A stretch of 28,478 bases of DNA from Chromera velia (Eukaryota; Sar; Chromeraceae), in assembly GCA_018398765.1 (NCBI GenBank), contig JAHBMJ010000232.1, forward strand, positions 1-28,478. Direction: 5' to 3'. The translations under genes were made by a program, and so were the position numbers. Under the pieces are notes generated by a model, which was not told the DNA's origin, searched no databases, and was given only the letters and a program-made list of their open reading frames with translations. The stretch's first letter is position 1. Each line of letters opens with the position of its first letter. Below, one piece after another: positions 19,501 through 28,478 of the stretch.

Positions 19501-21113
19501 TCACCAGGAAAAACAAAGGACTCTCCCCCTGCTTCTCCTGTCAGTCCATTCAAAGGAATAAGATTCGTATCACTACAAATTTGAATAAAGTCCCTCCCAC
19601 TGCGGTCAACGTCTTTGCTGCACTGAGATGTGCAGACAAACGAGGGTCTGTCAGGCTTCTCCGAGCCCTCATCATTTTCTCCCCTCCCATCAACCCCCCC
19701 AGAATCCCTCGGCAGGAGGAGGAGATCTGCATGGGACCACAAAAGATTTTTGGGGATGAGGCTGCCTGAGTGTGCATTGAAATCCCCTATCACCACCCTC
19801 AGGCTGTCTGCCTCAAGAAGGACCCCCCCAAATACATCCTTCAAGAGGTCAGGGACCCTACTGTCCCTATGATCGGACCAGGACCTAGGAAGGTAAAGAC
19901 CGAATACATGCACCCTGCGCCCACCTACTGTAATCTTTACTTTAACTAGACTCGGGCCCACAAGGGAGATTTTGGGTTTCAGCTCGCTCCACCATTCCTT
20001 TTTTATAAGCACACAAACACCCCTACTCCTGCCGTCCCTATCATGGGCTGCTCTGCGCATACCTAATTACTGCCGGTACCACTCACGGTGGCTGAAGTTT
20101 TTGCCTTTCCACCCCCCACAAGAGATGTCCCTCATTACATCCATTGCTTTTGTGAAGATGGCTAGGTCAGGATCTTTCTCGGCTAGCCAACAGGAAAGGG
20201 AACCGTTGTCTTCTTTACTTCTCACCCCATTCACATTCAATAATGAAAAACGGACCAAGGCATCCCTCACTCTAGCCACGGCTGCCATCTCTTTCTCTTT
20301 CTCTTTCCGCCACTCTTTCTAAAACTCCCTTCGCAGCTCTTCGCAGTGATTCAGGTTTGCTGCCGGCTCCTACGTGTGAGAGAAATTCCCGCCCCAGTCA
20401 ACCAGGTATTCCCTTTCCCCCCCTTCCCCGTTCATACGAGTATGAAGGCTTAGCACCCGCACAATCTCCCACTCCAGCTCTCGGCTGGCAGGCTCCCCTG
20501 CTTCACTCGGCTGCTGTGACGTGCCATGCTTACGGTTGCCTCCCCTGCACTTTTTCCCTTTCCCCCTGCAACGCTTCCTAACCGACCTCTCCTTCGAAAT
20601 AAAAAACATATCAGATACAAAAGATAGAACAGACAAGCCTTCACCGGAAGGAGAAGGTGCCTGACTGCAAGGGGAAGGGGGACAGGAAAGAGAATCAACA
20701 TCAGGGGTATGAAAGGACGGAGAAGAATTAAATAGAGGAGAAGAACAGTCTGACTTGCCTGCAAGGGCATTAAGCTCGCCGCCGCTCACAGATCCTTCGT
20801 CCATTACACACTCTGACAGAACATCAAAACGATTGCCATGAAAGACAGAGGGAAGGGGAGAGACAGGGGCCGAATGCCCTTTTCTACGTAGATCGAATTT
20901 CACGTCACACCATTTCAATGAATCAAGAAAGACATCGCAAGGTGTGGTGCCCGGAGAAGAACACAACTCATTGACAGAGACAGAAGACAACCAGGCACAC
21001 AAATCACATATCTCCTTTCTGAGGGCCTCCCTCTCTTTCAGGAGACCTAACAATTTCCTTTTCAGCTATGGGAGTCCAGTCGGTTCAGAGGGGGAAGGAG
21101 GACTCCTAACCAT
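16599..21113 (-). pseudogene. LINE ORF2: chromodomain, APE endonuclease, reverse transcriptase
   Basis: It makes cDNA at a nicked target, by family. The ATG at 21113 starts MVRSPPSPSEPTG, then come Ser-rich and basic linkers (KRCRGKGKKCRGG). A chromodomain lies near 20313-20480. Endonuclease motifs are SLLNVNGVRS, RGVCVLIKKEWW, VVIGDFNAHSG, SLIDYILTD and SPDH; where the catalytic Glu is expected, IFTK is found, a likely E-to-K change. Reverse transcriptase motifs are NEWRPIHVVNPFAK, FVDFSKAFDTV, GVKQGDALSPILF, YVDDLCFLA, WGLTVNLKKTKIL and EYKYLG. A C-terminal region runs to 16599. The frame holds for 1,505 codons but has eleven internal stops: 21066, 20370, 20319, 20067, 19185, 18762, 18480, 17556, 17466, 17307 and 17289 (lowest base of each). 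No protein is expected. Confidence 0.9.
20313..20480 (-). other. Chromodomain within LINE ORF2
   Basis: Chromodomains bind methylated histone tails. The frame reads LEWEIVRVLSLHTRMNGEGG, then EREYLVDWGGNFSHT, a TAG, EPAANLNHCEELRREF, a TAG and KEW. This matches the family pattern: a first strand, YLVxW, the T-W-E-P turn, an N-L pair and a closing helix ending in an aromatic. The first TAG sits exactly where TWEP has its near-invariant Trp, so it is most simply TGG changed to TAG. In this element the domain precedes the endonuclease, separated by a short Lys/Glu-rich linker. Confidence 0.82.
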
Positions 21114-21151
21114 ATGCCCTTCCCCCCAACTCTTCCCGTCTCTATCCGAAA

Positions 21152-22228
21152 CTAATGACCAAAGCCGGGGGTAGCACCCCCGTCTCCGTTTCCCGACTCG
21201 GGTCTCACTTGCACCGGGGTCTTGAAAACCATACCACCCTTATGAGACGGCTGCGGGAGCTGTCTGGCTTGCTGTTGTTGCTATTGGGCGTACATTGCAA
21301 AGTTTAATGCAGCAGTGCTCGAGGTTTGTAGCACCACGGCTGCTACCGCATTCTGTTGTACGACCACGGCTGCCAGTGGTGAACCCATCATGTGAGAGTC
21401 GGCAGCCAAATTTTGTTGGGGCGGTATAAAGAGGAATGGGTGCTGCTGCAGTGGCGGTGCAGGTGCCCTGGGAATCGGTTGAGTGGACTCACTCACCCCT
21501 TCCTTCAGCAGAAGGGCCTGAGCCCTCTTTTTGTCCTTAGCGGATGCCCTGGCATCGCCAAGTGTGCTTTGCGTCCAGAAAATTCTGCCAGCTTTCTCTT
21601 CTTCCTCCATCTTCCTGAGCACATACTTCATAGATCCGGTGCGAACAAAGGAGAGGACATTGTACTGCACGGAGCGGTTGGAGGCGCAGGCCTTGAACAG
21701 ACCGTCAAACTCTTCCACATCTTTTTTACGTTTGAATTCAACAGTAAGTTTGGAGACCCATTTGTAGTTCTTGCTGCAGAAGATGGATTTCGCAGCGTCG
21801 TACAGCTGAGAAGAACAGGAGATCACTTCATCTATCTGGCACACTTGTCCATTGAAAGAGAGAGAAAAGGTGAGCAGGACTAAGTCTTAGTCTCTGAGGA
21901 AGGATTGGAATTGCTACCACTTCCTTACCTCATTAAGAGAGAGGCCCAGCACCATACGTAAGCGAGGGACGGGGTCTTTCTCCTCATCAGAGGGCTGAAG
22001 ACTCAGCACGGATGATTCGATCTTCTCAATTGACTTCTCATATTTCTCAACCCTTCTCTCATTCTGACCAATCCGGTTATCAAGGTTGTCAATCTGTTTT
22101 ATAACGATATCAAATCTGCCGTCGAAGTACTCCCTCTGAAAAGCTGTCTGTTGGTCAAACAGTGCTTTTATTTTAGGAAGGGTGGCCCCCCCGTTGCCAG
22201 AGGGGAGATCAAAGCCACTAAGAGTTAA
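21152..22228 (-). pseudogene. LINE ORF1: coiled-coil protein
   Basis: ORF1 proteins of LINEs bind RNA and often form coiled-coil multimers. This frame opens at about 22228 and has a coiled coil near its start (IKALFDQQTAFQREYFDGRF, then repeated I/L/V heptads through VEKYEKSIEKIESSV). The middle reads [19 protein letters not shown] and [19 protein letters not shown], and a Gln/Ala-rich tail follows. A TAG at about 21281 interrupts a Gln run (probably CAG to TAG). The same frame then continues to 21152, 38 bp before ORF2. Between 21836 and 21928 the frame has a TAG and a TAA. That 93-bp piece begins GTAAGG and ends CAG, so it is either an in-phase intron or two more decay stops. No ATG was fixed, so the start may be lost. 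Confidence 0.68.
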
Positions 22229-22450
22229 TTATTAATTTATTAATAATTATTTATTAATTTTATTTGAAGTTATTATAATTAATGTGTTATTTTGCCCGGA
22301 GCTAGGTCTGACGGTTATAGACATTCATTCATTTAATCTAGTATCTAATTATTATATTAAATTCATTGCAAATCTTTATAAAATTGTTATAATAATACAT
22401 TTTTAATACCCCAGCTAAGCTCTAATCTAGTATTAAATCTAGGCTCTAGT
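22229..22450. other. AT-rich block at the 5' side of the LINE
   Basis: TTAATTATTAATTTATTAAT and related words, then AT-leaning sequence. It may be a pre-existing AT-rich target; similar TTAATTAA words lie at the 3' side of the LINE. No gene is present. Confidence 0.5.
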
Positions 22451-23390
22451 AGTGATTCGATCGGGTCTATAATTGTGTAATAATACAGTCAGCACAGGGA
22501 AGGATCGAAAGAGGTAGAGTGCTGACTGCCTATCACTTAGGAAGAAAGAGAGTCGAGTGGAATGGAAAGATGGATGGAGATATAGGTAGACGGTATAAAA
22601 GAATGTACCGTAAAGATCAGTGGGAGAGCTATAAATATACCTAGGGAACTTGGGGATGTCCCAACGGAGAAATCTCGTGCAGAGACTTAGAGAGAGATCT
22701 CGTACAGAGAAGTCTGTTCGACAAGGACTCTTTGCTAGTACCTTGTATTGATTGTTTATAATGCTTTGTTTGCTTGCATGCATAAGATTGCATGCATTTG
22801 TACTGCATGCATGGATTTACTGCGGATCAATACAGTATCGAGTGCCCCAGCATGCCCGATTGATTGGCTTGCATGGGCGTGGTGCGTACGTGCGGAGGCC
22901 ACGGCTTAATGCTTGGGCCTTTCTATAGTCGTGAGTGCAGTGGTTACATAGGTGACACTTTACGATTGGGTATGAGCAGACCCGGGAGAGAAAGGGGCAA
23001 GGAAATAATTGTGGGAGTTACTAGCAAGGTTACTAGGAGTTACAGTGGGACAGCTTGAAGGCAGACCCCGAATAACCCCGGAAGCGCTCTGAGTAGCGCT
23101 CTAAAAATTATTTGAGAGCTTTGTATTTCATTATACTCAGCTGAATTCGCTAAACATTGTCAGTGTCTCTCTGACTCGCTGTTTTTTGTTTTTTCTTCTG
23201 ATCTAGCCTCTGATTTCAAATCTAGTTTCAACTCAACTTTGCCATTAAAATCCGAATCTTCAGTGTACCATCTCTTGAAGTACTAGTTGAAGTAGAGCTA
23301 AGATCTTGAAGGAGACTTGCATGAACATAGATTACCAGGTCTAGTGCCAGGTGCTAGGCTCCGACGGCTATAGTCATTCATTCATTCAAT
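22301..23390. other. Gene-free interval bounded by a short imperfect direct repeat
   Basis: GCTAGG(T/C)(C/T)(T/C)GACGG(T/C)TATAG(A/T)CATTCATTCATT occurs at 22301-22338 and again at 23353-23390 in the same orientation. Between them are TATAAAAG near 22594 and TATAAATATA near 22631, either of which could be a TATA box. No coding domain was seen. A decayed LTR-type unit is possible but unproven. Confidence 0.4.
22775..22812. promoter_or_regulatory. Cluster of three TGCATGCAT sites
   Basis: TGCATGCAT begins at 22775, 22789 and 22804, three copies in 38 bp at a spacing of 14-15 bp. TGCATGCA is a known target of an ApiAP2 transcription factor in apicomplexans. If this genome belongs to a relative, the cluster could be a regulatory element. 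No transcription start beside it is established. Confidence 0.4.
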
Positions 23391-23547
23391 GACCGCTCTA
23401 TTGCTTGGAATTTGTTCTAGATCCACTGCATTTCTATTTCGATTTTTGTATACTTACTTATTTACTTAATAGAGCATAAAATGATCGAGGTATGATTGAG
23501 CAAATTGCACCGGTTCCTAGAAATGTTTCAGAGTGGAAGTCGTTCAA

Positions 23548-26500
23548 TCAGCCGAACAGACTCTTCGGGCTTGGTGCTGCTTTAAAGGCGGAATGGAGGA
23601 GTGAAGCGTACTGTTGCAGGGAAGAGCGATCAGCTCGCAGTTGCCTCCACCTCCCGGCCACAGTCCTCTTGAGGACGTCCCGGGCGACCGCCACTCGTGC
23701 CAGCTGTCCAGAGGCATGCCACGACTCCAAGCGGGCCCCCAACTCAACTGCAAGAAGAGGCCGAATGAGAGGACAAACACAAAAGCAACAAAAAAAGCAT
23801 GGAACATTCAATTCGCAGAAGAGAGGCGGAAAAGCACTGGAATGCGTTTTTTCCAATGGAGAAAGCATGTCTCATTCATGAGGATTTTCTTTGCGCATTC
23901 CGTTGTCCCCCTCATCGATTCGACGGCTTTGGAACAGACCCTCGGGAGGCAACAGTGTTTCTCGCAAAATTAAAAGACATTTCAGAGGGTCTATCCATTG
24001 GAGCATCCCACTTTCACCCCCTCATTGCGAACAGAAAGGAGCAGAGAAGAATCGATCTGATTGGAGACCTTGCTCACAATCCTTCCTTCATCCTACCAGA
24101 CAGGAATGGAAGGGAACACAGCCACTCGTGCCCGTTTAAGTATTTGTCTGTCCGTCTCCGTGTCTGCTTGCTAGCCTGTCTGGCTGGCTGCCTCTTCATG
24201 TGTACAACTCACATGGGAAGGCCGCTGTGAGGTCCAAGAGAAGATCGTATACGGCAGCGGCGCAGTTCAGTTTCACGTTCTCCCTCTCTGTCTCCAGGAC
24301 CGCATCCGTTGCCTTTCCTGCAAACGCGATCGACGAGTGTCAGGTACAGTGAGATGAGATCAGGCAGGCTGGCAAAGAAAGAGCAAGAACCAGTGTGAAA
24401 ACAAAACAATAGAGACAGGGAGACAAAAGGAAAGCAGGAAGGAAAGAAAGAAACAAAAAACAGAAGAAAGAGCAGCGGGCATAGATCCATGACCGCGAAT
24501 ACACTTTTCGTCAACCTGATCGTCTTCACGCCCCTGCAGGTCCATTTATCTTCCTGCCCGACACACCAGAAATCTGCCCCACCCGTTCCTTTTTTTTGTC
24601 TCCTCCTACAATGCACCACAACAGCTGGATGGATGCAGCCCTTCGCCGAGACAGTAAGAAGAGCAGGATTCTGTTGAAGTCTTCAAACAAACAAAAAAAG
24701 AAAAGTGTCAAAACAGAGAGTGAGAAAAAAAGCCGTTCAACCGACCGTCCTTTCCAATTTTTTCGACCAAAAGAGTCAGAGACTTCTCGAGTTTTTGCAG
24801 CTCCTCCCTCTGTCTGCCGTCCCCAACCGGCTCCTCCCCTTCGTCTCCCCCCCTTCCTTTTCCCGTCGCTTTGCCCGCAGACTCCAGCGAGGCGTCGAGG
24901 AGGTCTGTGCTCCTCTCCCGGCCCTCTGCTGCTGCTTTTGTCGTTCCCGCGTCCGCAGGGACAGCCGTGGGGGGGGGCAGGTGAATGTTCAGATCGAGAA
25001 GGTACTGCAGTCAGTCAGTCAGTCAGTCAGTCAGTCAGTCACTTTAGGAGGACAATGAACACACACACAGACACACGCGCGCGCGCGCGCCCAGAGAGAG
25101 AGAGCGAGAGAGAGAGAGCGAAGGGTCCTGCAAGAATACCCAAGTACATGACGGCGAAAACCGAAGAGAACAAAGGAGCCGAGATAGACAGCCAGCCAGC
25201 CAAAAGAGTGAACATGCGAGACCTCCAATAAAAAGGAAAAGACAACGGAGCCGACCTGAAAGAGATCCCCAATCAGATCCCTGACCCAACTCGATGAATA
25301 CCCCAAAATCTCCAGAGGGGTCCGCGCTCTCTTCAGTTTCTCTGTACGGGCTGTAGCGCCTTTGAACGCGCGCTTCCATGCGAAGATTTGCATCTCCCCG
25401 TCGTCTAGATCTGTCTCTCCTCCCTGGAGAAACCGATCTGCAATCTCCGAATCTCCCAGACCCGTTCCACTCAAATGCCGAAACGCGTCCTCATGGACTT
25501 CCAGATTTCCCTTCCGAAACACACACCCTCTCTTCATATTCCCCTCTTCTTCCTCAAAATCCTCATCCTCTTCGTCTTCCTCAACGAACGGACCAGGCCA
25601 GAAGAAAAGTCGGAGCGCCTCGGCAGCAATGAAGGCGACTGAGGGAGGAGAGGCAATGAAGGGCAACACGGGTTTGACTTCCATCCGCTTCCTTCTTTCC
25701 TCTTCGGATTTCTCGTCCGGCTTCTCCTTCTCTGCAACCAGCTGTCCGTTCTCTCCCGGCATTGCAGGCATCGGCATCTTTGCCCAATCAATGTTCACGT
25801 TCGGTTTCACGGAACTCAGCCCCTCGAACTCTGCCTCTAATCTGGAGGCCCATTTCTTTTCCACACTCTTCACAGGTGCAAACACATCTGCAAGACTCTG
25901 CACTGTCTCGCGCATCGACTCTTTCCTCCCTCTCTCCACCCAGACAGAGGGAACAGATGTCTCACTCACCCCTTCCTCCTCCTCCTCTTTCCCTGCCTCG
26001 GCACAGACAGCAGAGAGGGAGGAGCGGAGACAGTGCAGGAGTGAAGCCGCAGCCTCCAGACGGATGCGCTCAGCCGCTGCGAAGGACGACCGCCGGAACT
26101 CTCTCCTCTTGCACATCGGCAGGTCCATACAGTCAAGGCGGATCTGCAGGGAGGGGGGTTGGGCAGAGGACAGACAGACAGCAACAGGGGAGGGAAGGGG
26201 GGTGGGGAGGAACGCAGACAGACAGCATCATTTGCAAACAGAAATAAAGAAATCAGAGGAGTCGATTTAAACGACTGTCGAAAGGAAGACGGAGCCCGCC
26301 CGGCTGGTCTGGTTGCATGTATGGGCATTGGAGAGTGAGAGCGCAATGATAGGAAAAACACAGACAGACAAGGCACGCCTTCCCTCTTTTTTTGCTGCTC
26401 GTCACTTTCCTCGATCAATCGATGTTTCTCACCGATCCCCTCCTTGTTTTTTTCTTTCTTCTTTCTGGTGCACCCCCATTCTTTCCGCCTTCTTACACCC

Positions 26501-28188
26501 GCACCCTCTCACCTGATTTGGAGTCTTGTTTGTCTGCCAGTAGTTGTCGACATCCGCTCTGAAGATTCTCTGGAAGTGCTCGTGAGCAGCCGCGAGGGAC
26601 GCCAGAACTTCAGCAATTCTGCAAGGACTCACGTTCACCTCTTCATTCACTTCGGTCCTTCTTCACTTGCCTGTCTTATGAGGAAACATTAGCAGAGTCA
26701 ACAAATGAGATAACAGGACACCGAAAAGAGATCGAGTGTTTTGCGTTCTTTTCTTAACCATTTCGGTAGAAATTATCGGCGTACACTTTTATGAAAGGAA
26801 ACAAACCCTCACACAGCAAGTCGCCTTTCTTCCTCTCCTCACTCCAAATGCACCCCCCGACCCACCCCAGCATTGTCAAGTCACTCACCCCCCCACACCC
26901 ACCCACTCACTCACCTGGTCGATGTTGCTCGCAACGCCACCGCAGGCTCCCGTCGTACCGCCTTCGCGCTGACCAACAGAAGGGGTGTGAGTCCCGAGGC
27001 CCCACTCGGGTGCCCCTCTCTCTCAAGGCCCCCTGCGAGGACGTGAGAGACCACCCATGCCAGGGCCCTTTCTCTCTCTGCCTCTAATTCCTCACAATCC
27101 GAAGATGAAAATCTACTCAAGGAACAAGCCAACCGACAAGCGGTGTCGACCGCATCTCTCCTCTCGTCAACAAAGGCCTCGGGGCCCGAGTGTGCACGGA
27201 GAGACGCGAACAGCGGCTCCCAGAGACGTTCTGTCTCCTTCTCCGTCTCCATCTCCGTGGCAGCAGAGACACATGAGTCCCCAGAATCCTTCTGCATACT
27301 CTTTGCATCATCTTTCTCATCAGTCTTTTCGGTTTCTTCTGCACACTTCTCTGTTTTCCTTTCCCCCTCTTCACCCCTTGCGGCATCTTCACCTGCTCCC
27401 CTTTGGATTTCCTCTTCAACGGTTTCTGTTTGCTTCTTGACCCGAGTGCAAGAGAGAAGCAGACGGGGCGGCAAGACCGACAGAAAGTTTGAGGCAGACC
27501 GCAAGGTACCGCAGGAGAAGTCCGAAATCTCCCAAAGAGTAGACTCCAGCACAGACCCACTGATGCCCCCCCCCTTTCCCCTCTTCAGACCGGAAGAAGA
27601 GGAAGAGGGCCCTTGCAGGACAGAGAGCAGTCTGCAGACATGGGCGAGAGAGTGAGACAGTGTTCCTTGAAATGTCGGCAGAGCGATAACGTAACCGCAA
27701 CCGGTTTGTCCTCGAAAAAGTAGCAGAGAGCCAAGAAAACAAATGAAGTCGTCTGAGACTGAGCTCAACAGCAGACGGTAATGCACGCAAGGAGAAAAGA
27801 AAGACAGACAAACGAGATCCCAAGGGAACGCAGGCACAAAACGAAAGCGAAGTGCAACGCGAATGCATGCGAGAAAAAAGAAACCTAGGGGAGTGAATGG
27901 AGTTCACGACCAGTTGTCGCCGAAAGAAACTGCATGCCAAAGCAAAACACTACCGTTCTCCTCTTCCTCATACAGATGCTTTGGTCTCTTCTCCTCCCCT
28001 CCTCACCTGAAGACCCCGTCTCTTCTTTGGTCTGTCCCGTCGTTGTCCCTGTCACCCGAAGCAGACGCGAAGGAAGCCGTCAGGCTCTCAGGAGCGGCCG
28101 CTATAGCCACCGCGAGGAGACGGGAGCGCAGAGCGGGGGCCGACAGAATGGACGGAAGGACGGCGGGATGGCAGAGTGCAGACACGAC
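23548..28188 (-). CDS. Large acidic helical protein of unknown function, seven exons, 5' incomplete
   Basis: Exons (minus strand) are 28007-28188, 26915-27631, 26513-26618, 25256-26143, 24746-25004, 24213-24317 and 23548-23747. All six junction phases agree, and together they give 819 codons including the stop. The first listed exon starts at a CAG acceptor in phase 0, so the true start lies upstream, perhaps beyond the window. Exon 2 has a long Glu/Lys-rich region (EEEIQRGAGEDAARGEEGER). Exons 2-3 join as LRATSTR-IAEVLASLAAAHEHF. Exon 4 is helical with an acidic run (EEDEEDEDFEEEE). Exon 5 contains REELQKLEKSLTLLVEKIGK. Exons 6-7 join as LLLDLTAAFPFELGARLESW, and the protein ends SPKSLFG. 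There is no signal peptide, membrane segment or catalytic motif I recognise. Repeated amphipathic helices suggest a scaffold, but that is inference. Confidence 0.78.
25011..25040. repeat. (CAGT)n tetranucleotide repeat at a splice acceptor
   Basis: Seven or so CAGT units. On the minus strand they read (GACT)n and run directly into GCAG, the acceptor of the exon that starts at 25004. A related TGAC/GTCA repeat lies at the intron 2 donor of the stress-protein gene (9722-9739). Confidence 0.85.
25073..25120. repeat. (CG)n and (GA)n microsatellites in intron
   Basis: ACACACGCGCGCGCGCGCGC is followed by AGAGAGAGAGCGAGAGAGAG. Both lie in the 251-bp intron between the 888-bp exon and the next exon of the large gene. 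Confidence 0.9.
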
Positions 28189-28460
28189 CTGAAAGAGAGG
28201 GGCAAACGGAAGCAGGGATGGATAGAAAAGTCCACATGCACACAGATATAGATACATTCGCAAAACGGCGTTTCTTCTCACCCAGCTTCAACCCAAGGAC
28301 GTAGAGTAAAAAAAACAATCGAAAGTGAAAAACGAAGAGAGAGTTGGACAGAAAGCAACACAACGAAAGGGAGAGATCCCAGGATAAACAGCAACTGAAC
28401 AAGCATACAGACAGACCACGAAGCATCGCACTTGACCTAAAGAATGCCAACTGGAGATCA

Positions 28461-28478
28461 CCCCCCCCCCCCCCCCCC
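28461..28478. repeat. Poly-C run at the window edge
   Basis: Eighteen C in a row finish the window. With the missing 5' end of the adjacent gene, this suggests an assembly break at a homopolymer rather than a biological end. Confidence 0.85.

Larger units (their letters stand above)
16550..22228 (-). mobile_element. Decayed two-ORF LINE retrotransposon with chromodomain
   Basis: About 5.7 kb on the minus strand. ORF1 (21152 to about 22228) encodes a coiled-coil protein. ORF2 (16599-21113) encodes, in order, a linker, a chromodomain, an APE-type endonuclease and a reverse transcriptase. There are no long terminal repeats. The 5' boundary abuts TTAATTATTAATTTATTAAT-rich DNA; the 3' boundary lies near AATTAAATTAATGCC. 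Exact ends and target duplications cannot be fixed by eye. All long open stretches here are pieces of these two ORFs or their antisense shadows. Domain order and the missing RNase H and integrase point to the APE group of non-LTR elements; the clade is not assigned. Confidence 0.9.

Noticed and set aside
16599-21113. Reassigned stop codons (for example UGA or UAG as Trp) instead of decay
   Set aside because: All three stop codons occur within the frame, while the two host genes read normally and end in standard stops. UGA as Trp alone could not explain the seven TAG and two TAA.
24209-24619. Minus-strand 136-codon frame as an extra exon of the large gene
   Set aside because: A direct splice from 24746 to 24317 in phase 1 gives a better protein join, and the true exon at 24213-24317 uses a different frame.
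25362-26270. 302-codon plus-strand frame, Ser-rich
   Set aside because: It is antisense to the 888-bp exon of the large minus-strand gene, whose frame gives the better protein composition and phase-consistent splice sites.
28443-28478. Telomere or chromosome end
   Set aside because: It is a pure C homopolymer without any telomeric repeat unit, so an assembly edge is more likely.
1-28478. tRNA, rRNA or snRNA genes
   Set aside because: No cloverleaf, A/B box pair or rRNA-like conserved block was recognised by eye. A covariance-model search would be needed to exclude them.

Overview
The window is eukaryotic nuclear DNA. It holds two convincing multi-exon genes, one large decayed LINE retrotransposon, several small inverted-repeat transposons and many micro- and minisatellites. 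The coding exons are short, the introns run from about 130 to 490 bp, and mononucleotide runs and purine/pyrimidine-skewed tracts are common. Most acceptors end in TGCAG, and the donors fall into GTGAG and GTC(A/G)G(T/C) types. A repeat-rich protist is the best fit. A chromerid-like alveolate is a guess from the overall style and from TGCATGCA motifs; nothing here proves it. The run of 18 C at the right edge looks like a contig end.

Layout, left to right. Positions 1-4387 hold decayed coding fragments, a 78-bp tandem repeat, an 18-bp minisatellite, AT-rich DNA, an AGTACAGT-rich tract and a TG/TA microsatellite. Positions 4388-5618 are a terminal-inverted-repeat element. Positions 5619-8700 hold no gene I can support. 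Positions 8705-10287 on the minus strand are a four-exon universal stress protein gene, reconstructed with consistent splice phases and an exact nucleotide-binding glycine signature in its last exon. Positions 10998-11433 are a foldback palindrome, and 11806-12643 are a hAT-like non-autonomous element with an 8-bp target duplication. Positions 13678-14829 are a 48-bp minisatellite that is open in several frames. Positions 15357-15442 on the minus strand are an exon-like scrap resembling the helix before a nucleotide cyclase catalytic domain. Positions 15465-15870 are a 160-bp tandem repeat.

Positions about 16550-22228 on the minus strand are a LINE of about 5.7 kb. ORF1 is a coiled-coil protein. 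ORF2 carries, in order, a basic linker, a chromodomain, an APE-type endonuclease and a YVDD reverse transcriptase. ORF2 stays in one frame for about 4.5 kb but contains eleven internal stop codons, all reachable by transitions. One of them replaces the invariant Trp of the chromodomain. The element therefore looks dead by substitution rather than by indel. The chromodomain placed ahead of the endonuclease is the most unusual thing in the window.

Positions 22229-23547 are AT-rich and intergenic, with three closely spaced TGCATGCAT sites. Positions 23548-28188 on the minus strand are a seven-exon gene, 5'-incomplete, for an acidic, mostly helical protein of at least 818 residues that I do not recognise. 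Both host genes are on the minus strand with no sign of shared regulation.
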